DNA from: Parasedimentitalea maritima
Lineage (GTDB): Bacteria > Pseudomonadota > Alphaproteobacteria > Rhodobacterales > Rhodobacteraceae
Reading direction: 5' to 3'
DNA length: 64,000 bases
NCBI RefSeq assembly: GCF_005771405.1
Contig: NZ_VAUA01000001.1
Coordinates: 558,001 to 622,000 of the forward strand
Part shown: piece by piece, positions 8,489-15,951 of the stretch
Layout: every line of letters starts with the position of its first letter
How positions within the stretch are numbered: position 1 is the first letter of the stretch
Notes under the pieces: model-generated
The model's input: the letters and a program-made list of their open reading frames with translations, nothing else
The model's database searches: none
Told to the model about the DNA's origin: nothing
Position numbers and translations under genes: made by a program

Positions 8489-9748
8489 ATGACCCTTTGG
8501 ACGCCAACTGACGACGGGTATGCCGATCTCAGTAGCCACGATGCCTTTGCGCAGGGCGCACCGCACAACACCTTTGCTCGGCTGCGCCGCGATGACCCGT
8601 TGCACTGGACTGAATATGAAGGTGGTGAAAACTACTGGTCGATCACGCGCCACGCCGACATTGCTGCGATGAACAAAAACACCGCGGTGTTTTCCTCGGC
8701 GCGGGGCATCCGCATGGAAGACCAGAGCTACGAAGAATATATGGCCCGGCGCACTTTTCAGGAAACAGACGCGCCTGAGCACAGCAAAACCCGGATGAAA
8801 CTGCTCAAAGCATTTTCCAAAACCATGATGGCGCAATACGAGCAGGAAATCCGCGACCTCTGCGCTGAAATCCTTGATCCAGCTTTGGAGAAGGGCAGTT
8901 TTGATGCGGTCAAAGAGATTGCACGTCAGCTGCCAATGCGGATGCTGGGCCGGGTTGTTGGTTTGCCGCAAGAGGATCTGCCATGGTTGGTGGAAAAGGG
9001 CGACGCGCTGATCGCCAATACCGACCCCGACTTTACCAGCCATGTGCTGGACAAAATGCAAACGGATGAGTTCCGGATGATGCCCTTCAACTCTCCGGCT
9101 GGGGCAGAACTGTACGTTTACGCCAAGGATCTGATGGCCAAGAAAGAGGCCACCGGAGACACCTCGGGCATTCTCAACATGATCCTGCAACCCGCCAAAG
9201 ATGGCTCGGTGATATCAGATGCAGAGTTCCGCAACTTCTTCTGTTTGGTGGTGGCGGCAGGAAACGACACCACCCGCTATTCCATTGCGGCCGGCCTTCA
9301 AGCCCTGTGCCATCAACCTGAACTGGTGGCGCAGATGCAGGCAGGTGGAGATGTTTGGGACACTGCGGCAGATGAGATCATTCGCTGGGCGACGCCCGCT
9401 CTGTATTTCCGGCGCACGGCAACGCAGGATGTCGATATGCATGGCAAGACTATCCGCGCAGGCGATAAGGTGCTGTACTGGTGGTCCTCAGCCAACCGCG
9501 ACGAAGCGGTATTTGACGATCCGTTCCGGGTCGACTTGATGCGTAGCCCCAATAAGCACCTGGCCTTTGGGCAGGGCGGTCCGCATGTCTGTCTGGGGAT
9601 GTGGCTGGCCCGGTTGGAGGTAACAGTCCTGTTTCAGGAACTGGCAAAGCGGATTAAATCTATCGAACCCGATGGGCAGCAGCAGTTCCTGCGCTCCAAC
9701 TTCGTCGGCGGCATTAAATCGCTGCCGGTGCGGGTGACACGCGCTTAA
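8489..9748 (+). CDS. cytochrome P450
   Basis: 419-residue soluble bacterial P450. The I-helix oxygen-binding motif is AAGNDTTR (256-263), the K-helix ExxR is EIIR (296-299), and the haem loop is FGQGGPHVCLG with the thiolate C368. There is no membrane anchor, so it is a class I cytoplasmic P450 that needs a ferredoxin and a reductase. A [2Fe-2S] ferredoxin is encoded 1.4 kb downstream; no ferredoxin reductase is visible. Start has AAAGG 10 nt upstream. Together with the amidotransferase and the GS-like ligase next to it, the likely substrate is a gamma-glutamylated amine, as for the IpuD system; steroid- or terpenoid-type substrates cannot be excluded from sequence alone. Confidence 0.93.
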   Translation: MTLWTPTDDGYADLSSHDAFAQGAPHNTFARLRRDDPLHWTEYEGGENYWSITRHADIAAMNKNTAVFSSARGIRMEDQSYEEYMARRTFQETDAPEHSKTRMKLLKAFSKTMMAQYEQEIRDLCAEILDPALEKGSFDAVKEIARQLPMRMLGRVVGLPQEDLPWLVEKGDALIANTDPDFTSHVLDKMQTDEFRMMPFNSPAGAELYVYAKDLMAKKEATGDTSGILNMILQPAKDGSVISDAEFRNFFCLVVAAGNDTTRYSIAAGLQALCHQPELVAQMQAGGDVWDTAADEIIRWATPALYFRRTATQDVDMHGKTIRAGDKVLYWWSSANRDEAVFDDPFRVDLMRSPNKHLAFGQGGPHVCLGMWLARLEVTVLFQELAKRIKSIEPDGQQQFLRSNFVGGIKSLPVRVTRA

Positions 9749-9783
9749 CAATCGGGTTGTTTGCCTGGCTGCTAAGCCGGGCG

Positions 9784-9814
9784 ACGCCTGACCTTGGCGG
9801 AATTGGTCAGGCGT
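9784..9814. other. stem-loop between P450 and ligase genes
   Basis: Perfect 10-bp inverted repeat ACGCCTGACC / GGTCAGGCGT with an 11-nt loop in the 113-bp gap. No T-run follows, so partial termination or mRNA processing that sets unequal P450 and ligase levels is the likeliest role. Confidence 0.5.
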
Positions 9815-9861
9815 GACACCTTACTCAGATGCCAATTGGTCCAACTCGAAAGGACACCAAT

Positions 9862-11151
9862 ATGAAAACCCGTCTGCGCGCATTATTTTGCGATCATCTC
9901 AGCATTATGCGTGGCAAATACCTGCCACATTCGAAAATTGGCGATGACAGCACCCGATTTTGCCGATCTGTTTTTGGTACTCACTACGACCGCGACCTTC
10001 TGGACGCGCCGGGATCGCTGGTCAAACAGGGTTTACCAGATATGGAGCTGCGCTGGCGCCATGACGATATCCGCGACAGTTGGCATGCCTCAACCAAAAT
10101 TGTGTTGGGAGACCTGTATGATGACGAGGGTGCCAAACTACCGTTGTGCCCACGTGGCACGCTGAAACGGGCGGTGGCAGATTGGCAGAAACATGGGCTG
10201 ACCCCCAAGGTCGGGATTGAGCTCGAGGCTTTTGCGCTGCAGGCCGACGACAACGGGCGGTTGGTGCCCTATGACGCCCCCGGTGGGGTAGTTTATGGGA
10301 CTGGCCCCTTTGCCGATCCGTTGCGATTCAATGATCGAATTTGGGCCATGGCGGACGAGATGGGGTTCTCGCTCGAAATGATCACAGCTGAATTCGACAG
10401 CCCACAGTTTGAATATGTTTTGACCTTTGGCGATGCGGTCAAGGCGGTAGATGATATTGTGCTATTCCGCCTGATGGCGCGCGAAATTGCCCTGGAATAT
10501 GGCATCGTTCTGACCTTTATGCCCAAACCCATTCCCGAGGCCGGTGGCTCTGGCATGCATGTCAATTTCTCGTTTGCGGATCAGGCGGGCGGCAATGCAT
10601 TGTCGTCAGGCCCGCGCGGCGGGCCAGAGCATATGAACGACCTGGCTCGCGGTTGCCTGAGTGGGATGATCCACCATCACAAAGGGCTGGCCGGGCTGAT
10701 TGCCCCCACCGCCAACAGCTATATGCGGCTGCAACCGGGATCGCTGTCGGGCTATTGGCAGAACTGGGGCGGCGATCATCGCAATGTGACCACCCGTATC
10801 AGTTCCGAGGGCGGGGCCAAGGCGCGGTTGGAACACCGGATGGCAGATGCTTCGGCCAACCCCTATACCGCCACAGCGGCAGTGCTACAGGCGGCGCGAC
10901 TGGGGTTTGAAAAAGGCTATGAGCTGCCTCCGATGGAAACCGGTGATGGGTTTGACCGAACAGATGCCCGCGAAGGCACTGCAATCGATTTGAAAGGGGC
11001 CGCTGCGGACCTGCAGCGCGACACAGTCCTGACTGAAGCGGTGGGGGCGGAGCTGGTCGCCAACCATGTCTACATGAAGCAAAAAGAAGTGCGTAAAACC
11101 CGGGACCTCGAAGGTGATGGGCTGCGCGACTTCTATGTTCATTTTGTTTGA
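9862..11151 (+). CDS. glutamine synthetase-like gamma-glutamylamide ligase
   Basis: 429-residue GS-fold ligase of the PuuA/IpuC/aniline-GS type. Catalytic-domain motifs seen are KVGIELEAFAL (metal ligands E120, E122), ITAEFDSPQFEY, the ATP/glutamate site GGSGMHVNFSF with H233, and RLEHRMADASANPY near the C-terminus (E-x-R). The adenylylation-site region of housekeeping GlnA is absent and the sequence is divergent, so it is not the main glutamine synthetase. It should join L-glutamate to an amine with ATP. Start at 9862 follows AAAGGA. The ferredoxin gene begins 12 bp after its stop. Amine substrate unknown. Confidence 0.88.
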   Translation: MKTRLRALFCDHLSIMRGKYLPHSKIGDDSTRFCRSVFGTHYDRDLLDAPGSLVKQGLPDMELRWRHDDIRDSWHASTKIVLGDLYDDEGAKLPLCPRGTLKRAVADWQKHGLTPKVGIELEAFALQADDNGRLVPYDAPGGVVYGTGPFADPLRFNDRIWAMADEMGFSLEMITAEFDSPQFEYVLTFGDAVKAVDDIVLFRLMAREIALEYGIVLTFMPKPIPEAGGSGMHVNFSFADQAGGNALSSGPRGGPEHMNDLARGCLSGMIHHHKGLAGLIAPTANSYMRLQPGSLSGYWQNWGGDHRNVTTRISSEGGAKARLEHRMADASANPYTATAAVLQAARLGFEKGYELPPMETGDGFDRTDAREGTAIDLKGAAADLQRDTVLTEAVGAELVANHVYMKQKEVRKTRDLEGDGLRDFYVHFV

Positions 11152-11163
11152 GGAGTAAGCCAC

Positions 11164-11478
11164 ATGAAAGTGACCTGGAACCTGCCGGACGGCTCTGCCG
11201 TTGCGGCAACAATCGACTATGGCCAAAATCTGATGGAGGCGGCTGTCGCACAAAATGTGCAAGGGGTGGTGGGCGAATGTGGTGGCACGCTTAGCTGCGC
11301 CACATGCCATGTTTATGTTGACGATGCATGGGCGGACAAAACCGGTGAGGTTGGTGATTTTGAGGACGCCATGCTGGACATGGCCGACGGAGACCGCCGC
11401 AGCAACAGCCGGTTGAGCTGTCAGATTGAGGCCCACCCCGATCTGGACGGGTTGGTTCTGGCTGTGCCAGAGGCCTGA
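11164..11478 (+). CDS. [2Fe-2S] ferredoxin, putidaredoxin/adrenodoxin type
   Basis: 104 residues with cysteines C39-x5-C45-x2-C48-x37-C86, the spacing of adrenodoxin/putidaredoxin-type ferredoxins that feed P450s or Rieske oxygenases. The cluster loop is GECGGTLSCATCHVYV. Translation starts 12 bp after the ligase stop behind GAGGAG, so the two genes are co-transcribed. It is the natural electron donor for the P450 at 8489-9748, in the way IpuE serves its system. A reductase would have to be supplied from elsewhere in the genome. Confidence 0.93.
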   Translation: MKVTWNLPDGSAVAATIDYGQNLMEAAVAQNVQGVVGECGGTLSCATCHVYVDDAWADKTGEVGDFEDAMLDMADGDRRSNSRLSCQIEAHPDLDGLVLAVPEA

Positions 11479-11512
11479 CACGAATTACAAACCCTTCAAG
11501 GCAATCATCCCC

Positions 11513-11908
11513 ATGAACTCCTCTCTGACACGTATCGCCTTTATGGCAGGTGCTTTGTATTTCTGTTGTATGGCAGCGGCGCATTTCTTTGGGCTGAAAT
11601 ACCCACTGCTGTTCGTGTATTACGACACCCCGTTTTATGGCTACCAGGACAAGATCATCAGCTTCGCGGTGCTGGCTTATGTGGCGCTGTTCTATCAAGC
11701 TGCGCGTCGCCGCGACGCGGTGCCAACTGCGCTGGTGGTCATGGGGGTGACGATTCTTGGATTGTCTTCGGTCAACCTTTCCGAAGCCCTGGCTGAGGTT
11801 TTAACGCCAGACCAAAGTACGATACCCTATTGGATCCAAGTGGCTCTGTTTGCAGGCTATTGGCTCGCACTTTTCGGGCTGTGGCGCCGCGATGGATCCC
11901 ACAACTGA
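11513..11908 (+). CDS. small membrane protein of unknown function
   Basis: 131 residues with about four hydrophobic segments: residues near 8-27, around DKIISFAVLAYVALFY, TALVVMGVTILGLSS and IQVALFAGYWLALFGLW. It starts 35 bp after the ferredoxin stop and is on the same strand, so it may belong to the same transcript, but it has a weak Shine-Dalgarno and no motif that links it to amine metabolism. A family could not be recognised. Tandem hairpins follow the gene. Confidence 0.7.
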   Translation: MNSSLTRIAFMAGALYFCCMAAAHFFGLKYPLLFVYYDTPFYGYQDKIISFAVLAYVALFYQAARRRDAVPTALVVMGVTILGLSSVNLSEALAEVLTPDQSTIPYWIQVALFAGYWLALFGLWRRDGSHN

Positions 11909-11940
11909 TGTCCGTCGGGACCTGACAGTCTTTCACCTCT

Positions 11941-11995
11941 GCGCCGCGCAGCGGCGCTATGAACAGCGCGGGCCCGAAGCATGCTTCGGGCCCGC
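11941..11995. terminator. tandem hairpins between convergent genes
   Basis: Two perfect inverted repeats: GCGCCGC-GCA-GCGGCGC at 11941-11957, and a 28-bp uninterrupted palindrome at 11968-11995 centred on GAAGCATGCTTC and flanked by GGGCCC. They separate the membrane-protein gene from the convergent aminotransferase gene and probably end transcription from both sides, although no T-run is present. Confidence 0.6.
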
Positions 11996-12052
11996 CATGG
12001 TATCTGGTGGCGCCCCTCCTACGGCCGGGCGCGGTTGTGGCCTACTGAAAGG

Positions 12053-13408
12053 TCAGGCAACAGCGGCAAAGCCGGCGTCCAGCGCTGTGAGAATGACATT
12101 GGCGTCACTCTCAGTCAGCACCAAGGGCGGTGACAGGATGATATTGGGCCCCGAAACCCGCACCATTGCACCGGCTTGATAGGTTGCTTCCTGAAGCGCA
12201 CCGATGGTTTTCTTGTCGATAGGGGTTTTGCTGGCCTGGTCTGAGACCAGTTCCAGGGCGCACATCAATCCACGTCCGCCACGAACATCACCAATCAGGC
12301 TGTATTTCTTTTGCAGCTCCAGCAGACCCTGATGCAGCTGAGTACCGCGCGCAGCGGCATTGTCCGGTACATTCAGGCGTTTGGTTTCCTCAAGGCAGGC
12401 CAGTGCAGCAGCGGCGCCAACTGGATGGCCGGAGTAAGTATAGCCATGGCCGATTGCGGCCTTGCCTGTGGTATCGTTTTCAAACACCTCTGCCACACCT
12501 TCGGCGATCATCACCGCGCCAAAGGGGAAATAGCCATTGGTGATCGCCTTGGCGGTGCACATGAAATCAGGCTGCACGCCCCAGTGACGTGAGCCACTCC
12601 AGCTGCCAGTGCGACCAAAAGCGGTGATCACCTCGTCGGCAATCAGTAGGATACCATTGCGGCTACAGATCTCACGCACGCCGGGCATAAAACTGGCATG
12701 AGGGGGGATCACACCACCAGCCCCCAGAATAGGTTCCATGATGAAGGCTGCAATAGTGCCGGCGCCCTGAAACGCGATCTCGTCTTCCAGCGCCTGAAGG
12801 CACAGTTGCGCCAGTCGCTCCGGGTCGCTCTCTTTAAACGGGTTGCGATAGGTGTAAGGCGCGGGAATATGAAAGCAGCCGGGCAACAGCGGTTCGTACT
12901 GGGTGCGGAAGTTGGCGTTCCCATTGACCGAAGCGCCTCCCATGTGGGTGCCGTGGTAGCCCTTTTTCAGGCTCAGAAATTTGGTGCGCCCAGCTTCACC
13001 GCGAATCTTGTGGTACTGCCGCGCCAGTCGCAGCGCGGTTTCCACCGAATCCGATCCGCCTGAGGTGAAAAAGGCGCGGGTCAGCCCATCGGGCTCAAAG
13101 AAGGTGCGCAGCTCTTCGGCCAGCTGGATCACCTGGTCGTTGGTGGTGCCGCGAAAGGTGGAGTAATAGGGCAAAACATCAAGCTGCGCAGCGATGGCGT
13201 CTTTGATCGGCTGGCAAGAAAACCCAAGGTTGACGTTCCACAGCCCGCCAACAGCATCAACGGTTTCATGGCCGTCGATGTCGGTGATGCGCACACCGGC
13301 GGCCCCAGTGATGATGGCCGGCGGGTTTGCATGGCTGTCGGCCGGATGCGTCATTGGGTGCCACATCGAGCGGGCGTTCATTTCCTTGAGGAAGTTGGAA
13401 TCTTTCAT
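12053..13408 (-). CDS. class III (omega-type) PLP aminotransferase
   Basis: 451-residue fold-type I, class III aminotransferase. Visible are FFTSGGSDSVETALRLAR (cofactor phosphate cup), KKGYHGTHMGGAS, the Asp of IADEVITAFGRTG (D258) and the Schiff-base lysine K287 in CTAKAITNG. The N-terminal MWHPMTHP block is typical of beta-alanine/omega-amino-acid:pyruvate and related amine transaminases. Start at 13408 has AGGAG 9 nt upstream. It lies 61 bp after the IclR gene on the same strand. It may supply an aldehyde to the aldehyde dehydrogenase encoded across the divergent promoter, or remove the amine made by the adjacent gamma-glutamyl pathway; substrate not assignable. Confidence 0.88.
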   Translation of the reverse strand: MKDSNFLKEMNARSMWHPMTHPADSHANPPAIITGAAGVRITDIDGHETVDAVGGLWNVNLGFSCQPIKDAIAAQLDVLPYYSTFRGTTNDQVIQLAEELRTFFEPDGLTRAFFTSGGSDSVETALRLARQYHKIRGEAGRTKFLSLKKGYHGTHMGGASVNGNANFRTQYEPLLPGCFHIPAPYTYRNPFKESDPERLAQLCLQALEDEIAFQGAGTIAAFIMEPILGAGGVIPPHASFMPGVREICSRNGILLIADEVITAFGRTGSWSGSRHWGVQPDFMCTAKAITNGYFPFGAVMIAEGVAEVFENDTTGKAAIGHGYTYSGHPVGAAAALACLEETKRLNVPDNAAARGTQLHQGLLELQKKYSLIGDVRGGRGLMCALELVSDQASKTPIDKKTIGALQEATYQAGAMVRVSGPNIILSPPLVLTESDANVILTALDAGFAAVA

Positions 13409-13469
13409 CGGGTTTGCTCCTGACTGGACCCCAGCTGTGGTGGGGTTTTGAATATAGGGGGGCGGCGGG

Positions 13470-14249
13470 TCATTCCGGCGCGTTTTGCGGATAGCTGGCG
13501 GGCGAAGACCCACCAATGCGATGGGTTAGGGTCTGACCCGCGCGGTACAGGGCCTCTGGAATCAGCTGCTTTTGCTCTGCACTCATACGGGACACTGGCG
13601 CAGCGACGGCAAGTGCGCCAATCGGCTGCTGGTCGGGGCCAAATATCGGCACCGCATGAGAATGCACATCCGCCTCAAATCCCCCAATCGACTGTGCCAT
13701 GCCGCAGGCCTGCACGGATGCAATCTGGCTGCGGATCCGGTCAGGGTCGGTTTCGGTCTGCGCGGTATGGGTTTGCAAAGGCTGTGCCAGCACTTGGGTG
13801 ATAAAATCAGGCGCGGCATAGGCCAGCACCGCAAGTCCTGAACCGGTGCCATGATAGGTCAGAACCTCGGCGTCTTCCATCATCACTTTAGTGGCATGGC
13901 GTGGTGAGTAGGCATGCGACAGGGAGTTCAGCTGACTGCCCTGTACAAGTGACAGGTGGGTGGTTTCGCCAGTTTCATCACTCAGATCACGCAACACCCG
14001 ACGTGACACCGACAGGATGGGAACGGCGGCTTCACGCAGCGCAGCAAGACGCAGAACTTGTGGGCCCAGTCGGTAGGATCTGTCACTTCCTGCCTGCTCA
14101 ACGAATCCTGATTCCGTCAATTCCGTCATCAACCGATAGACAGTTGCCTTGTTCATCGCGGATAGGCGAGTCAGATCACTGAGACCGATTTCGGTCTTGC
14201 CGTGATTGAAATATGTCAGCAAAGACAGGGCTTTGGATACTGTTCCCAT
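13470..14249 (-). CDS. IclR family transcriptional regulator
   Basis: 259 residues. N-terminal winged helix: VSKALSLLTYFNHGKTEIGLSDLTRL then MNKATVYRLMTELTESGFVE, the IclR recognition helix pattern. The C-terminal GAF-like effector domain ends with the typical IGALAVAAPVSRM. It is divergent from the tctC-like gene (166 bp between them, with a perfect inverted repeat near the tctC start) and upstream of the aminotransferase, so it probably controls both units. IclR members in such positions respond to the catabolised acid. Effector unknown. Confidence 0.9.
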   Translation of the reverse strand: MGTVSKALSLLTYFNHGKTEIGLSDLTRLSAMNKATVYRLMTELTESGFVEQAGSDRSYRLGPQVLRLAALREAAVPILSVSRRVLRDLSDETGETTHLSLVQGSQLNSLSHAYSPRHATKVMMEDAEVLTYHGTGSGLAVLAYAAPDFITQVLAQPLQTHTAQTETDPDRIRSQIASVQACGMAQSIGGFEADVHSHAVPIFGPDQQPIGALAVAAPVSRMSAEQKQLIPEALYRAGQTLTHRIGGSSPASYPQNAPE

Positions 14250-14324
14250 GTTGCTGTACGGGCTCCGTTTCTGGGTGCTCAGGAGGGCCCATCAGGAAAA
14301 AGATGCGCCGTTGATGCAATTTTG

Positions 14325-14385
14325 TTGACAGATAAGTGGGTAGGCTGTCAATCTAAATTCAAACCAACGGTTCAAATAATGAACC
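14325..14385 (+). promoter_or_regulatory. predicted IclR operator and -35 element upstream of the TctC gene
   Basis: GGTTCA-AATAA-TGAACC at 14369-14385 is a perfect 6-bp inverted repeat with 5-nt spacer, 30 bp before the TctC start codon and 120 bp from the divergent IclR start. A consensus -35 hexamer TTGACA lies at 14325-14330; the matching -10 is not clear. IclR-type sites are short palindromes of this size, so this is the best operator candidate for the neighbouring regulator. Binding is inferred. Confidence 0.5.
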
Positions 14386-14414
14386 AGCTATTGAAATGTA
14401 TCTGGGAGGATCAC

Positions 14415-15359
14415 ATGAAACTGAGCAACCTGTTCAAGGGCGCATTGGCCACAGCAGCCATCGCACTCACCGCTGGTGCGGCACTGGCCGAATATCCGGA
14501 AAAGCCGGTCAACTTCATCGTACCGTGGCCTCCCGGTGATCTGGAAGACGTGCTGACCCGAATGATCGCGGATGACTTCCAAAAGGAATACGGTGTTGCA
14601 GCAGCCGTGGTGAACAAACCCGGTGGCGGTGGCGGCCCATTCCCCGGCGCGATCGAAGTCGCCAATGCACCAGCTGATGGGTACACCGTGGGGTCCTTTG
14701 TGATCGGCGTGCCAGTTGTCGGCCACCAGATCGACATTCCGCCGCTGACCCCAGCCAAGTTTGATCCGCTTGGGATTTTCCTGACCTACCCATTTGTCAT
14801 CGCCACCAGCGCCGACGCGCCATACTCGACCATGGCTGAACTGGCCGAGCACGCCAAATCCAACGATGTGGCGCTGGGCCATTTTGGTGATGTGTTGACG
14901 CCTACTCAGGTGACTAAGGCTTTTGCCGTGAATGCCGGGTTCCAGTGGGGATCGGACGCAGCCTTTGACGCACTGGATTGCAACACTCTGGCCTCAGGTG
15001 ATGCGGATGTGATCAATACTACGCTGCAATTGATCCTGCCTTGCCTGGATCAGGTCAAAGTACTGGTCTCGATCACAGACGAACGCATTGCACTGGTGCC
15101 GGACGCTCCAACCATTGGCGAGCTGGACGATAGCCTGAACATCGCACTGTGGAATGGTCTGTTCGTGACCAAGGATACCCCACAGGACGTCCGCGAGAAA
15201 ATCATCGCTGTGGCACAGAAAACCGTGATGAGCGACCGTGCCCAGGCTGTTGCCAAGGAAACCGGCGCGCTGGTCTATTGGCAGGGTGCGGATGAATCGG
15301 CAACTCGTGTGGCCGCCGACATCGATACCATCGCCCGTATCGGCGAATTGCTTCAGTAA
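14415..15359 (+). CDS. tripartite tricarboxylate transporter substrate-binding protein (TctC/BUG family)
   Basis: 314 residues with a clean Sec signal peptide (KGALATAAIALTAGAALA, cleavage before EYPEKPV). After it comes the family hallmark YPEKPVNFIVPWPPGDLEDV, then VVNKPGGGGGPFPG and ADGYTVGSF, all typical of TctC/BUG periplasmic binders of carboxylates. SD GGGAGGA lies at the right distance from ATG 14415. First gene of TctC-TctB-TctA-ALDH-Tm-1-like order. BUG proteins bind di- or tricarboxylates, aromatic acids or amino acid derivatives; the ligand here cannot be told by sequence. Confidence 0.93.
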   Translation: MKLSNLFKGALATAAIALTAGAALAEYPEKPVNFIVPWPPGDLEDVLTRMIADDFQKEYGVAAAVVNKPGGGGGPFPGAIEVANAPADGYTVGSFVIGVPVVGHQIDIPPLTPAKFDPLGIFLTYPFVIATSADAPYSTMAELAEHAKSNDVALGHFGDVLTPTQVTKAFAVNAGFQWGSDAAFDALDCNTLASGDADVINTTLQLILPCLDQVKVLVSITDERIALVPDAPTIGELDDSLNIALWNGLFVTKDTPQDVREKIIAVAQKTVMSDRAQAVAKETGALVYWQGADESATRVAADIDTIARIGELLQ

Positions 15360-15368
15360 TCAACGGCA

Positions 15369-15393
15369 GGGCCAGCGGAGCATCCTCTGGCCC
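15369..15393. other. stem-loop after the binding-protein gene
   Basis: Perfect GGGCCAG / CTGGCCC stem with an 11-nt loop between the TctC and TctB genes. Such hairpins behind periplasmic binding-protein genes commonly protect the 5' message or limit read-through so that the binding protein is made in excess. Confidence 0.55.
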
Positions 15394-15420
15394 GCCCACA
15401 CTGTACGATAGATCCCTGAC

Positions 15421-15951
15421 ATGCCCTCAGAACGTGAACACCGATTTGTCGGACCCCGACGCGGACAGCTGGTTTTTGCCCTTACCTTTGTGGTTATTGC
15501 CCTGCTGCTGCTCAGCCAGATCACCGGCCAGACCCGTTGGGTCGAGAAAACAAAGTTTGTAGCCCAGCCCCGATTTTGGCCAGCGGTTGGCTTAGGAGGC
15601 ATGCTGCTCATGGGTGGCTTGCATCTGTACCTGCTTCCATGGCGCCGGGTCAGCCGCTATGACATGCACGAAGTGCGCAACTGGGGTAAAGTCCTCGAAT
15701 ATGTGCTGTGGTTCATGGTTTATGTTCTGGCAGTGCCACTGCTTGGGTATCTGCCAGTGACACTGGCTTTTGTTCCGGCGCTAAGCTGGCGCATGGGCTA
15801 TCGCGGCCGGTTGATGATGGGGCTGAGCCTTGGCTTTGCAGTGCTGACCGTGGTGCTGTTCAAGAGCCTGCTGGGCGTCAAAATCCCCGGCGGCGCAATC
15901 TATGAGTATCTTCCCGGCGCTCTGCGCAGCTTCTTTATACTGTATCTCTGA
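15421..15951 (+). CDS. tripartite tricarboxylate transporter small membrane subunit (TctB)
   Basis: 176 residues with four hydrophobic segments (about 18-33, 57-75, 95-118 and 132-160), the size and topology of TctB. The stop overlaps the TctA start by one base (TGATG), so the two membrane subunits are translationally coupled. Little sequence conservation is expected in this subunit; the assignment rests on order between TctC and TctA. Inner membrane. Confidence 0.88.
   Translation: MPSEREHRFVGPRRGQLVFALTFVVIALLLLSQITGQTRWVEKTKFVAQPRFWPAVGLGGMLLMGGLHLYLLPWRRVSRYDMHEVRNWGKVLEYVLWFMVYVLAVPLLGYLPVTLAFVPALSWRMGYRGRLMMGLSLGFAVLTVVLFKSLLGVKIPGGAIYEYLPGALRSFFILYL

Noticed and set aside
8407-8571. 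55-residue N-terminal extension of the amidotransferase
   Set aside because: It would run antisense through the P450 start; the amidotransferase start at 8406 has a Shine-Dalgarno.
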